Source: Sphingobacterium bambusae
GTDB lineage: Bacteria > Bacteroidota > Bacteroidia > Sphingobacteriales > Sphingobacteriaceae
Assembly: GCF_033955345.1 (NCBI RefSeq)
Contig: NZ_CP138332.1
Coordinates: forward strand, 4,154,001 to 4,218,000
DNA length: 64,000 bases
Reading direction: 5' to 3'
A program made the position numbers and the translations under genes. Below are positions 1 to 8,189 of the stretch, piece by piece; the stretch's first letter is position 1, and each line of letters starts with the position of its first letter. A model generated the notes under the pieces. That model was not told the DNA's origin, ran no database searches, and saw only the letters and a program-made list of their open reading frames with translations.

Positions 1-77
1 AAAAAGCATAATATATCGACTTGCAGCTTAATATTGGAAATGAAAATATAATGGAGTGCTAGAAGCGCTATAAACAA

Positions 78-107
78 AAAGAAGGTGCCTTATTAGACAC
101 CTTCTTT
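78..107 (-). terminator. Intrinsic terminator after rpsJ
   Basis: A perfect 10-bp stem (78-87 with 98-107, loop 10 nt) lies 26 nt past the rpsJ stop. On the minus strand the stem is followed by a short T tract; the plus strand also has a T-rich tail, so it may act in both directions. It would separate rpsJ from whatever lies beyond the window edge. Confidence 0.75.
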
Positions 108-132
108 TATTTTTTTCAGTAACTGAAATCTA

Positions 133-438
133 TCACACTTTGATTTCTACTTCAACACCTGAAGGCAATTCAAGTTTCATCAAGGCGTCAACAGTTTTAG
201 AGTTTGAAGAATAGATATCCAACAATCTCTTGTACGCGCACAATTGGAATTGCTCACGTGCTTTCTTGTTAACGTGTGGTGAACGTAAAACGGTATAGAT
301 TTTTTTCTCAGTAGGCAATGGAATAGGACCACTAACAACTGCACCTGTAGGTTTTACTGTTTTTACGATTTTCTCAGCTGACTTGTCAACCAAATTGTAA
401 TCGTAAGATTTCAATTTAATTCTGATTCTTTGGCTCAT
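133..438 (-). CDS. rpsJ: 30S ribosomal protein S10
   Basis: This 101-residue protein is S10, a component of the 30S head that in other bacteria also serves as NusE in antitermination complexes. The start (SQRIRIKLKSYD), the central loop and the segment VVSGPIPLPT are typical, and the length is normal. It is the last gene of a minus-strand rpsL-rpsG-fusA-rpsJ operon. No Shine-Dalgarno sequence is visible; the 12 bases before the ATG are A-rich, as is usual for Bacteroidota. In many bacteria rpsJ heads the S10 operon (rplC and others follow), but here a terminator lies just downstream. Confidence 0.97.
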   Translation of the reverse strand: MSQRIRIKLKSYDYNLVDKSAEKIVKTVKPTGAVVSGPIPLPTEKKIYTVLRSPHVNKKAREQFQLCAYKRLLDIYSSNSKTVDALMKLELPSGVEVEIKV

Positions 439-456
439 TTTATTTGTTTTTAAGAT

Positions 457-490
457 GACCTCCCGTTAGAGCTATTCACAACAGGAGGTC
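457..490 (-). other. Intercistronic hairpin, fusA-rpsJ
   Basis: A 7-bp perfect GC-rich stem (457-463 with 484-490) encloses a 20-nt loop in the 71-nt spacer between fusA and rpsJ. No T tract follows on the minus strand, so it does not look like a terminator. A role in processing, mRNA stability or translational control is inference. Confidence 0.5.
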
Positions 491-509
491 GGTTTATTTT
501 TAAAAAGGA

Positions 510-2633
510 TTATTCTACAGATCCTTTAACTCTGCCTTTTGATTTTGCGATTACTTCTTCAGCAACGTTACGAGGTGCCTCTTCGTAGTGATCGAACTCC
601 ATAGTAGATGTTGCACGGCCAGAAGTGATCGTACGCAATTGTGTTACGTAACCGAACATTTCAGAAAGTGGTACCAATGCTTTGATAACTTGTGCTCCGT
701 TACGTGAGTCAAGACCTTGCATCTGACCACGACGACGGTTTAAGTCACCCATTACATCACCCATGTTCTCTTCTGGAGTCAATACTTCTACTTTCATGAT
801 AGGCTCCATCAATACTGGCGTACATTTAGGCAATGCCTCACGGTAAGCCATTTTAGCTGCCAATTCGAAAGATAGAGAGTCTGAATCGACTGCGTGGAAT
901 GAACCATCAATCAAACGAACTTTCATGCCAGAAAGTGGGTAACCTGCCAATACACCGTTTTTCAACGAGCTTTCGAAACCTTTTTGTACAGATGGGATAT
1001 ATTCTTTAGGAATAGATCCACCTACGATTTCGTTTACAAATTGAAGTGCAGATTTAGAGGTGTCGTAATCTTCGTCGATAGGCGATACAACAACTTTGAT
1101 ATCCGCAAATTTACCACGACCACCTGATTGTTTTTTGTAAACCTCACGGTGCTCAGAAGTACCTTTGATAGACTCTTTGTAAGCAACCTGAGGAGCACCT
1201 TGATTTACCTCAACTTTGAACTCACGTTTCAAACGGTCGATCAAGATCTCTAAGTGAAGCTCACCCATACCAGAGATTACTGTTTGACCAGTCTCTTCGT
1301 CAGATTTAACAACAAATGTAGGATCCTCTTCAGCTAATTTACCAAGACCGATACCTAGTTTATCAACGTCAGCCTGTGTCTTAGGCTCGATTGCTAAACC
1401 GATAACTGGCTCAGGGAATACCATAGACTCCAACACGATAGGGTGTTTTTCGTCACATAGTGTATCTCCAGTTTTGATATCCTTGAAACCTACTACCGCG
1501 CCGATATCACCAGCTTCGATAAAAGGAATAGGGTTTTGCTTGTTAGCGTGCATTTGGAAGATACGAGAGATACGTTCTTTGTTTCCTGAACGAGTGTTCA
1601 AAACGTAAGAACCAGCATCTAACTTACCAGAGTAAGCACGGATGAAACATAAACGACCTACGAATGGGTCAGTAGCGATTTTGAAACCTAAAGCAGCGAA
1701 AGGCTCGTTAACGCTAGGTTTGCGCAACAACTCTTCTCCTGAATCAGGGTGGGTACCTTTAACTCCTTCAGAATCCAAAGGCGAAGGCAACAATTCCATC
1801 ACAAGATCCAACATCGTTTGCACACCTTTGTTTTTGAAAGATGAACCACAAACCATAGGAACGATAGAGTTATCTAATACAGCTGCACGTAAAGCGTTCA
1901 AGATTTCACGCTCTGTCAATGAATTTGGATCTTCGAAGAATTTCTCCATCAAAGTTTCATCGTATCCAGCTACCGCTTCTAATAATTTCTCACGGTATTC
2001 GGCAACTTCGTCAAGCATATCGTCAGGGATTGGCACTTCGGTAAAGGTCATTCCTTTATCGTGCTCATTCCAAACGATACCACGGTTGTTGATCAAGTCA
2101 ACAACACCGGTGAAAGAGTCTTCCGCACCGATAGGCAATTGTAATGCTACCGCGTCAGAACCTAACATATCTTTAACTTGCTTAACAACTTTTAAGAAGT
2201 CAGCACCTGAACGGTCCATTTTGTTAACGAAACCAATACGGGGCACTTTATAGTTGTCTGCTAAACGCCAGTTTGTTTCTGATTGAGGCTCTACACCATC
2301 AACTGCCGAAAACAAGAATACCAATCCGTCAAGTACACGCAAGGAACGGTTTACCTCTACGGTAAAGTCAACGTGACCTGGGGTGTCAATAACGTTTACT
2401 TGGTATTTGTTGCCACGGTAGTTCCAGAATACTGTTGTAGCAGCAGAAGTGATCGTGATACCACGCTCAGCCTCTTGCTCCATCCAGTCCATCGTTGAAG
2501 CACCTTCGTGAACCTCACCGATTTTGTGGTTAACACCTGAGTAGTAAAGAATACGCTCAGTTGTTGTTGTTTTACCAGCATCAATGTGGGCAGCGATACC
2601 GATGTTTCTAGTGAATTTTAAATCTCTTGCCAT
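510..2633 (-). CDS. fusA: Translation elongation factor G
   Basis: EF-G is the GTPase that drives ribosomal translocation and, with RRF, ribosome recycling. The 707-residue protein has the P-loop AHIDAGKT at residues 15-22, then DTPGHVDF and NKMD, followed by domains II-V in normal order and length. I chose the ATG at 2633 (MARDLKFTRNIG). The frame stays open for 23 more codons upstream, but that extension is not EF-G-like and runs into a hairpin. It sits in the str operon between rpsG and rpsJ, with no tuf gene beside it. Confidence 0.97.
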   Translation of the reverse strand: MARDLKFTRNIGIAAHIDAGKTTTTERILYYSGVNHKIGEVHEGASTMDWMEQEAERGITITSAATTVFWNYRGNKYQVNVIDTPGHVDFTVEVNRSLRVLDGLVFLFSAVDGVEPQSETNWRLADNYKVPRIGFVNKMDRSGADFLKVVKQVKDMLGSDAVALQLPIGAEDSFTGVVDLINNRGIVWNEHDKGMTFTEVPIPDDMLDEVAEYREKLLEAVAGYDETLMEKFFEDPNSLTEREILNALRAAVLDNSIVPMVCGSSFKNKGVQTMLDLVMELLPSPLDSEGVKGTHPDSGEELLRKPSVNEPFAALGFKIATDPFVGRLCFIRAYSGKLDAGSYVLNTRSGNKERISRIFQMHANKQNPIPFIEAGDIGAVVGFKDIKTGDTLCDEKHPIVLESMVFPEPVIGLAIEPKTQADVDKLGIGLGKLAEEDPTFVVKSDEETGQTVISGMGELHLEILIDRLKREFKVEVNQGAPQVAYKESIKGTSEHREVYKKQSGGRGKFADIKVVVSPIDEDYDTSKSALQFVNEIVGGSIPKEYIPSVQKGFESSLKNGVLAGYPLSGMKVRLIDGSFHAVDSDSLSFELAAKMAYREALPKCTPVLMEPIMKVEVLTPEENMGDVMGDLNRRRGQMQGLDSRNGAQVIKALVPLSEMFGYVTQLRTITSGRATSTMEFDHYEEAPRNVAEEVIAKSKGRVKGSVE

Positions 2634-2698
2634 AATATATTTATGCAGTTTGCTTTTGAAAGCTTGTTTTTGTGCAATGTTTTTTGAAAGAAATAAGT

Positions 2699-2742
2699 AC
2701 ACCGACTGTAATAAGGCTTAGGCACTTATTGACAGTCGGTGT
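2699..2742 (-). other. Long hairpin, rpsG-fusA spacer
   Basis: An 11-bp perfect stem (2699-2709 with 2732-2742) continues through a one-base bulge into six more pairs (2710-2715 with 2725-2730). It occupies the 137-nt spacer between rpsG and fusA and lacks a T tract. It could be a processing site or an autogenous control site; in E. coli S7 binds within the str mRNA, but binding here is only a guess. Confidence 0.5.
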
Positions 2743-2770
2743 CATCATATTTTATTCGTTGTCTTCAAAA

Positions 2771-3238
2771 TTAGAATCTGAAGTGTGAGAACGCTTTGTT
2801 AGCTTCCGCCATCTTGTGCGTATCTTCTTTCTTCTTCACAGCAGCACCTTCACCTTTAGAAGCTGAAATGATTTCTCCTGCTAATTTTTCGAACATAGTT
2901 TTTTCACCACGTTTGCGTGCATAAGAAATTAACCATTTCATCCCTAAAGCGATTTTACGCTCTGGACGAACTTCCATAGGAACTTGGAAGTTGGCACCAC
3001 CAACACGACGAGATTTAACCTCTACAGCTGGCATTACGTTGTTCAACGCTTTTTTCCAAGCCTCAAGACCGCTCTCTTGTGTTTTTTGTTCTACTAATTC
3101 TACTGCATCGTAAAAGATAGAATATGCTGTAGATTTTTTACCATCTAACATCATATTGTTTACGAAACGTGTTACCTGAGTATCGTTAAACTTCGGGTCA
3201 GGTAAAATGATTCTCTTTTTTGGTTTTGACTTTCTCAT
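2771..3238 (-). CDS. rpsG: 30S ribosomal protein S7
   Basis: S7 is a primary 16S rRNA-binding protein that organises the 30S head. The 155-residue protein has the typical start (MRKSKPKKR), the motif VTRFVNNMMLDGKKSTA, and the segment VGGANFQVPMEVRPERK. It lies 19 nt downstream of rpsL. A clear GGAGG lies 8 nt before its ATG (3247-3251), unusual for this window, where most genes have no Shine-Dalgarno sequence. Confidence 0.97.
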   Translation of the reverse strand: MRKSKPKKRIILPDPKFNDTQVTRFVNNMMLDGKKSTAYSIFYDAVELVEQKTQESGLEAWKKALNNVMPAVEVKSRRVGGANFQVPMEVRPERKIALGMKWLISYARKRGEKTMFEKLAGEIISASKGEGAAVKKKEDTHKMAEANKAFSHFRF

Positions 3239-3246
3239 TTTCTTTT

Positions 3247-3251
3247 CCTCC
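3247..3251 (-). promoter_or_regulatory. Shine-Dalgarno of rpsG
   Basis: GGAGG on the minus strand, 8 nt from the rpsG ATG. It is one of only two strong Shine-Dalgarno sequences I noticed in the window; the other precedes hsp20. Confidence 0.7.
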
Positions 3252-3257
3252 GTTTAA

Positions 3258-3671
3258 TTATTTCTTTTTACCTTTTGCAGGTGCCGCTGCTGGCTGTCCT
3301 GGTTTAGGGCGTTTTGTTCCGTATTTAGAACGACGTTGGTTACGGCCTGCAACACCTGATGTATCTAATGCACCACGGATGATGTGGTAACGTACACCCG
3401 GTAAGTCTTTCACACGACCGCCACGGATTAACACGATAGAGTGCTCTTGTAAGTTGTGGCCTTCACCTGGGATGTAAGCATTCACCTCTTTACCGTTTGT
3501 TAAACGTACACGAGCTACTTTACGCATTGCTGAGTTTGGTTTTTTAGGGGTAGTAGTGTATACACGTGTACACACGCCTCTTCGCTGTGGACAGCTGTCC
3601 AACGCTGGCGACTTACTCTTGTCAACCAGAGCTACTCTACCTTTTCTAACTAATTGTTGAATAGTAGGCAT
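3258..3671 (-). CDS. rpsL: 30S ribosomal protein S12
   Basis: S12 is a decoding-centre protein and the classic streptomycin-resistance locus. The 137-residue sequence carries TPKKPNS with Lys43/Lys44 and GRVKDLPG with Lys88, so the positions best known for streptomycin resistance are wild type. Asp89, methylthiolated in some bacteria, is present. The last 13-16 residues form a Pro/Ala/Lys-rich extension beyond the E. coli end (after KRPKPG). It is the first gene of the str operon, with a consensus promoter just upstream. Confidence 0.97.
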   Translation of the reverse strand: MPTIQQLVRKGRVALVDKSKSPALDSCPQRRGVCTRVYTTTPKKPNSAMRKVARVRLTNGKEVNAYIPGEGHNLQEHSIVLIRGGRVKDLPGVRYHIIRGALDTSGVAGRNQRRSKYGTKRPKPGQPAAAPAKGKKK

Positions 3672-3721
3672 TTACCTGTTTTTGTTTTTATTTAATTTGT
3701 AAAAATTAATTTTAAAGTCCG

Positions 3722-3752
3722 CAAAGATAATGATAAAATACTAAACCGTAAA
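3722..3752 (-). promoter_or_regulatory. Promoter of the rpsL operon
   Basis: On the minus strand the -7 element TATCTTTG (3722-3729) matches TAnnTTTG exactly, with TTTA (3749-3752) 19 nt upstream as the -33 element. The predicted transcript would start about 45 nt before the rpsL ATG. Confidence 0.7.
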
Positions 3753-3812
3753 GTCTTGTGTGTTAATTTTTTTTGAATAGTCTTCGAGATGGATGAAGCA
3801 GGGGAGCAACAT

Positions 3813-3848
3813 AACTGCGAAAAGCGTTTTAAAGCACTTTTCGCAGTT
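3813..3848. terminator. Hairpin after rnr
   Basis: A perfect 12-bp stem (3813-3824 with 3837-3848) lies 12 nt past the rnr stop. The T tract is on the plus-strand side (GTTTTAT); on the minus strand the tail is not T-rich, so termination of rnr here is likely but not textbook. Confidence 0.5.
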
Positions 3849-3860
3849 GTTTTATAGCGG

Positions 3861-5990
3861 CTAGGATAATAAGGTGAAATCTATTTGTCTTTTTTCAAGA
3901 TCAACTTTTTTTACTTTAATCTGCACCTCGTCGCCGAGCTGGTACTTCTTTTTCTTGCGCTGACCGATGATAGCGTAATTTTTTTCGTCCAGCGTGTAGA
4001 AGTCGTCGGTGATGTCGCGTAAGCGAACCATGCCCTCGCACTTGTTTTCCTCAATTTCTACATACATGCCCCATTCGGTTACGCCAGAGACAATACCTTT
4101 ATATTCCACCCCAACTTGCTCCTGCAGAAATTCGGCTTGCTTGTATTTGATGGATGCGCGTTCCGCCTCGGCGGCTTTCTTTTCCTTTTGAGAGGAATGT
4201 TCGGACATCTTTTCGTAATGCTCTGCATTGATCTTATGTCCGCCATCGAGGTAGAATTGTAGTAAACGGTGTACCATCACATCTGGATAGCGCCGTATCG
4301 GTGAGGTGAAGTGTGTATAATAGTCAAAAGCAAGGCCGTAGTGGCTGGTGCTCTTTGTGGTGTATATGGCCTTTGCCATGGAGCGAACGGCAAGGGATGT
4401 CAGTAGGTTTTGCTCCTTGCTGCCTTCTATCTTGGTCATCAAGGCGTTCAGTGATTTTGCGGTTTCTTTATCGCTCTTGATGGATAGCTTGTGTCCGAAT
4501 CGTGAGGCAAATTGCGAGAAGGTGGTTAGAGTTTCCGGGTTTGGCGTGTCGTGGAAACGATACACGAAGGTAAGCTTATTTTTGCCACGGCCTTGTTTAC
4601 CGATGTATTCTGCAACCTTACGATTGGCCAACAGCATGAAGTCTTCAATGAGTTTATGGGCATCTTTGCGCACCTTCGTGTAGACTCCTGTGGGCTTTCC
4701 GTTTTCGTCCAAATGGAATTTTACCTCCTCGCTTTCGAAGCTGATGGCTCCATTTTTAAATTTACGTTCCCGCAAAATGTAGGCAAGCTCGTTCAGTTTT
4801 AATATTTCGCTGGCAAAGTCGCCTTCTTTTTGTTCGATCACTTCTTGGGCTTCCTCATAGGTAAAGCGACGGTCAGAGTTGATAACCGTTCTGCCAAACC
4901 ACTGGTCGATGACATTTGCTTTTTCGTCCATTTCGAAGACAGCCGAGAAGCAGAGTTTTTCCTCGCGCGGTCGTAGCGAACAGACGCCGTTGGAGAGTCG
5001 CTCTGGCAACATCGGGATAACTCGGTCTACAAGATATACAGATGTGCCGCGCTCGAAGGCTTCCTTATCAAGCGGACTGTCTGGAATAACATAATGAGAA
5101 ACGTCTGCAATGTGGACGCCGATTTCATAGTTTCCGTTATCAAGTGTTCGGAAGGAAATGGCATCATCAAAATCTTTGGCGTCAAATGGATCGATTGTGA
5201 AGGTCAAGATATCTCTAAAGTCTCGACGCTTGCTGATCTCCTCTTGGCTGATCTTATCCGGTATGCTGTTGGCTTCCTCTTCGACTTCTTTCGGGAAGGA
5301 AAGTGGGAATCCAAAGTCTGCCAAGATGGCATTCATCTCTGTGTTGTTTTCCCCTTTCTTTCCTAGGATGTCTTTCACTCTGCCGATAGGATTCTTGGCA
5401 TTTTTTTTCCATTCGATAATGGATACCACGACCTTCTGCCCATTGGTCGCTCCGTTCAGATTGTCCAAAGGGATAAAGATGTCGTGAATCATCTTTCTAT
5501 CATCCGGCAAGAAAAAGGCATACGAGTCGGAGATGTCTATCGTTCCCGTAAAGTCGGTCTTGGCTCGTTGGACAATCTCAACAACCTCACCCTCCCGTTT
5601 TCGTCCTTTACTTCTTTCGTATACATGCACCTTGACGATGTCGTTGTGCAGGGCTTGGCGAAGCTTTCTTGGGGCAATGTAAATGTCGTTCTCAAACTCA
5701 TCGTTCGGAACAATGTAGGCAGAGCCGTCGGCGGTCATGTCTACCTTTCCTGTGATATAAACATTGAGTTGGCGTAGCTTGAACTTGCCCCGCTGTATCT
5801 GCAGGAATTTGCCTGATTTCGATTCGTCGGATAGAATGTCGGCGATGGCGATTTTGGAATCGGTATCGTGGATGTTGAGCTTTGCTGCAACCTGTTTGTA
5901 GTTTAGTGGGCTGTTGTTGGATTTTTCAAATATGTCGAGAATAAGTCTTGTTAAGACTTCTTTATAGGGGTTCTCTTTTTTTTGTTTCAT
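3861..5990 (-). CDS. rnr: Ribonuclease R
   Basis: RNase R is a processive 3'-5' exoribonuclease that degrades structured RNA and takes part in rRNA and mRNA quality control. The 709-residue protein has an N-terminal winged helix (about 10-75), cold-shock domains (75-220), the RNB catalytic domain and a C-terminal S1 domain (about 625-709). The active-site acidic cluster is intact: Asp267, Asp273, Asp275 and Asp276 in TIDPFDAKDFDDA. It lacks the long Lys-rich tail of the E. coli enzyme. It is monocistronic, with a long AT-rich region upstream. Confidence 0.95.
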   Translation of the reverse strand: MKQKKENPYKEVLTRLILDIFEKSNNSPLNYKQVAAKLNIHDTDSKIAIADILSDESKSGKFLQIQRGKFKLRQLNVYITGKVDMTADGSAYIVPNDEFENDIYIAPRKLRQALHNDIVKVHVYERSKGRKREGEVVEIVQRAKTDFTGTIDISDSYAFFLPDDRKMIHDIFIPLDNLNGATNGQKVVVSIIEWKKNAKNPIGRVKDILGKKGENNTEMNAILADFGFPLSFPKEVEEEANSIPDKISQEEISKRRDFRDILTFTIDPFDAKDFDDAISFRTLDNGNYEIGVHIADVSHYVIPDSPLDKEAFERGTSVYLVDRVIPMLPERLSNGVCSLRPREEKLCFSAVFEMDEKANVIDQWFGRTVINSDRRFTYEEAQEVIEQKEGDFASEILKLNELAYILRERKFKNGAISFESEEVKFHLDENGKPTGVYTKVRKDAHKLIEDFMLLANRKVAEYIGKQGRGKNKLTFVYRFHDTPNPETLTTFSQFASRFGHKLSIKSDKETAKSLNALMTKIEGSKEQNLLTSLAVRSMAKAIYTTKSTSHYGLAFDYYTHFTSPIRRYPDVMVHRLLQFYLDGGHKINAEHYEKMSEHSSQKEKKAAEAERASIKYKQAEFLQEQVGVEYKGIVSGVTEWGMYVEIEENKCEGMVRLRDITDDFYTLDEKNYAIIGQRKKKKYQLGDEVQIKVKKVDLEKRQIDFTLLS

Positions 5991-6109
5991 ACGTCTAAAA
6001 TTTACTTCACTTCGGTTTGCGCTTCGTGTTTATGTGAGCGGGGAAGAGTAGGGGAGTGTCGTGCTGCTGACGCAGACCAGCTCCTTTAAAATGTATAACT
6101 AAGATACGC

Positions 6110-6440
6110 AAAAAATGTTCTATTGCTAGTGTCATTGTTTGTCACTTATGCTGTGTTTATATCGTTTGTTTTGTTTTTGTTTATTTTAGCATTTTTATGT
6201 TACTCATTATTAGCTTTTTATTTTATTTTTTGCTAAATTTTTGTTTTTCGAAAACGTCGTTATTGGCTATGTACGTGCATATTCAATGTCTTGCGTCCAT
6301 TTTTATGTTTATTGCTAATTGTTTTTACTTTTATTGATTGTTTATTTTAATATTTTTAATCACTGTATTTTAGATTTTTAAATGTTTTTTGCTAAAATTT
6401 TTTACATAGTAATTTTTATATTACATTAGCTTTTTTTTAA
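6110..6440. other. AT-rich intergenic region, no gene seen
   Basis: The stretch between rnr and the Fur-family gene is strongly T-rich on the plus strand, with no credible coding frame. TTGCTAA occurs three times (6230-6236, 6312-6318, 6389-6395) in near-identical T-rich surroundings, and related TTGCTAG or TTAGC variants lie around them. A possible rnr -7 element (TATCTTAG, 7 of 8 matches) is at 6099-6106 on the minus strand. Confidence 0.5.
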
Positions 6441-6443
6441 CAA

Positions 6444-6474
6444 AAAAGCGCAACCTCTATGAGGTTACGCTTTT
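6444..6474 (-). terminator. Terminator of the Fur-family gene
   Basis: The stem is 7 bp plus 6 bp with one internal mismatch (6444-6457 with 6461-6474) and a 3-nt loop, followed on the minus strand by a T run. It is 26 nt past the stop codon at 6500. Confidence 0.8.
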
Positions 6475-6499
6475 AAAAATATAAGGTAATAAAATCTCT

Positions 6500-6946
6500 T
6501 TATTTCTCCTGTTGACAGTTATCACAGAGACCTACAGCATTGAGTGCGATAGCATGTAAAGTGAACTTTTCAGGCACTGGAATCTTCGGTAGTGATATTT
6601 CTTCCAAGCAAAAAACGCTGTTACAAATTGAACAGATGAAATGCACATGTTGATCATGGTGATGATCGGCAGTGCAATCCGAGCTGCAGATCGCATAAGT
6701 CGCTGTGCCGTTTAAATCGAATATTTTGTGGACTATACCTTTCTCTTCGAAGCTGGATAAAATCCGGTAGAGCGTCACACGATCAATTTCTTTACCTACG
6801 ATCTTTTCGAGATCGGGCTGTGATATTGCTGCATCTTTTTGCGTTATTTCGTTCAAAACACGCATTCTATGTGGGGTCACTTTAAGCGCATTTTGCTTTA
6901 AAAGTTTGATAAAATCCCGTTCTTTTTCGTTTGTTACACTTGTCAT
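6500..6946 (-). CDS. Fur-family metal-responsive repressor
   Basis: This DNA-binding protein of about 148 residues belongs to the Fur/Zur/PerR family. It has an N-terminal winged helix (NALKVTPHRMRVLNEI), a His-rich stretch before HFICSICNSVFCLEE, and a C-terminal CDNC. The two CxxC pairs fit a structural zinc site. The motif CLE after the first pair resembles Zur-type proteins more than Fur, but the metal cannot be settled from sequence. An ATG seven codons upstream (6967) is possible. However, a near-consensus -7 element (TACTTTTA, 6955-6962) lies between the two ATGs, which favours 6946 and a nearly leaderless mRNA. Confidence 0.88.
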   Translation of the reverse strand: MTSVTNEKERDFIKLLKQNALKVTPHRMRVLNEITQKDAAISQPDLEKIVGKEIDRVTLYRILSSFEEKGIVHKIFDLNGTATYAICSSDCTADHHHDQHVHFICSICNSVFCLEEISLPKIPVPEKFTLHAIALNAVGLCDNCQQEK

Positions 6947-6967
6947 GATACTTGTAAAAGTACACAT

Positions 6968-7340
6968 TTTTTAGATCAATTTTAAATCTTGTAAAGGTTC
7001 GGAACAGTTAAATTTCTACTTGTTAGCGAACCTTATTTATATAGGACAGTAGCAATTATCTATTCTTTTCGTGCGAGTTTTACGAACACGAAGTGTCTGT
7101 AAACACAACTGTATTCGTTGATCTATTTGGCAAAACGCTCGTTCTACAGCTAAATTTTTCAATGGACGTTATGCTCGTTTACCGTGGGAATGCTCCTCAT
7201 TTCTCCCCGTTCGGCGATGTATAATGCATAAATAGAATTGGTGATTTTGGGTAATGGCTGATCGTTTTTCTCTTGTTGAAAAATAGTTGGGTATTCAAGA
7301 AGAGCTGTTTACTTTGTAGGTAGGAGGCGAGTTGTAAAGA
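6968..7340. other. Intergenic region without a recognised gene
   Basis: I see no supportable gene here. Two inverted repeats are present: AAGGTTCG (6994-7001) with CGAACCTT (7027-7034), and an imperfect one at 7079-7103 (TTTACGAACAC against GTGTCTGTAAA). They lie upstream of the Fur-family gene and could be operators, but nothing proves it. Confidence 0.4.
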
Positions 7341-7374
7341 AAAAAAACTCTCTAAATGTCTATTTTTAGAGAGC
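7341..7374 (-). terminator. Terminator of transaldolase gene
   Basis: A 9-bp stem (7348-7356 with 7365-7373) with an 8-nt loop is followed on the minus strand by eight T residues. It is 34 nt past the stop codon at 7408. Confidence 0.85.
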
Positions 7375-7407
7375 TTTTTAAAGCAGAAAAACGAGTTTTC
7401 TGTATGC

Positions 7408-8067
7408 TTATTTTCCTGCCGCTTTGGCATGGTCAGCAAGGAATTGCGCTAGTCCGCTATCCGTTAATGGGTGCTTCAATAAAGAAACGATCGCCGATAG
7501 AGGGCCAGTCATTACATCAGCACCGATCTTTGCACAGCCTAAAATATGCGCACTGTGACGTACGGAAGCAGCTAAAATTTGCGTGGTGAAACCGTAGTTA
7601 TCATAGATCAAACGAATCTCTTCGATTAAAGATAGACCGTCTACGGAGATATCGTCCAAACGACCGATAAATGGTGAAACGTAGGTAGCACCTGCTTTTG
7701 CTGCCAATAAAGCTTGACCAGCAGAGAACACCAATGTACAGTTGGTTTTGATTCCTTTTTGGCTAAAGTATTTAATTGCTTTTACGCCGTCTTTGATCAT
7801 GGGAACTTTAACAACGATCTTAGGGTTAAGGGCAGCGAGGATTTCGCCTTCTTTGATCATGTTTTCGTAGTCGGTGGAGATCACTTCAGCGCTCACATCG
7901 CCATCGACAATCTCGCATATTGCTTTATAGTGGTTGATTACATTTTCTTCGCCACTGATGCCTTCTTTTGCCATTAAACTAGGGTTGGTTGTTACACCGT
8001 CTAAAACGCCTAGGTCTTGCGCTTCCTTGATTTGTGCTAAGTTCGCAGTATCAATAAAAAATTTCAT
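7408..8067 (-). CDS. tal: Transaldolase, short TalC/Fsa-type
   Basis: This 219-residue TIM-barrel enzyme belongs to the small transaldolase / fructose-6-phosphate aldolase family of the pentose phosphate pathway. FIDTAN, DGVTTNPSL and the Schiff-base Lys87 in IVVKVPM are present. In E. coli FsaA the residue before VNRID is Tyr131, which marks aldolase activity; here the matching residue is Phe133 (SPFIGRLDD), the transaldolase state. I therefore call transaldolase rather than aldolase. It has its own promoter -7 element and terminator, so it is monocistronic. Confidence 0.92.
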   Translation of the reverse strand: MKFFIDTANLAQIKEAQDLGVLDGVTTNPSLMAKEGISGEENVINHYKAICEIVDGDVSAEVISTDYENMIKEGEILAALNPKIVVKVPMIKDGVKAIKYFSQKGIKTNCTLVFSAGQALLAAKAGATYVSPFIGRLDDISVDGLSLIEEIRLIYDNYGFTTQILAASVRHSAHILGCAKIGADVMTGPLSAIVSLLKHPLTDSGLAQFLADHAKAAGK

Positions 8068-8129
8068 GTTGAATAGGTGATTTATAATAATTTAAAAAGA
8101 TTTAAAACATAACGTAAGCATACGCGTTA

Positions 8130-8137
8130 CAAAAGTA
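8130..8137 (-). promoter_or_regulatory. -7 element upstream of tal
   Basis: TACTTTTG on the minus strand matches the Bacteroidota -7 consensus exactly. I see no clear -33 TTTG at the right distance. It lies about 60 nt before the tal ATG. Confidence 0.5.
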
Positions 8138-8189
8138 GCTATATTATTTTTCAATCTGTTACGTTTGATCAAAACATTTTTTATCCCTA

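Noticed and set aside
1642..2253. Open frame of 203 codons opposite fusA
   Set aside because: It lies wholly inside fusA on the other strand, with no promoter or recognisable domain.
7197..7439. Open frame of 80 codons near tal
   Set aside because: It runs across the tal terminator and the tal 3' end on the same strand in another frame; no promoter and no similarity.
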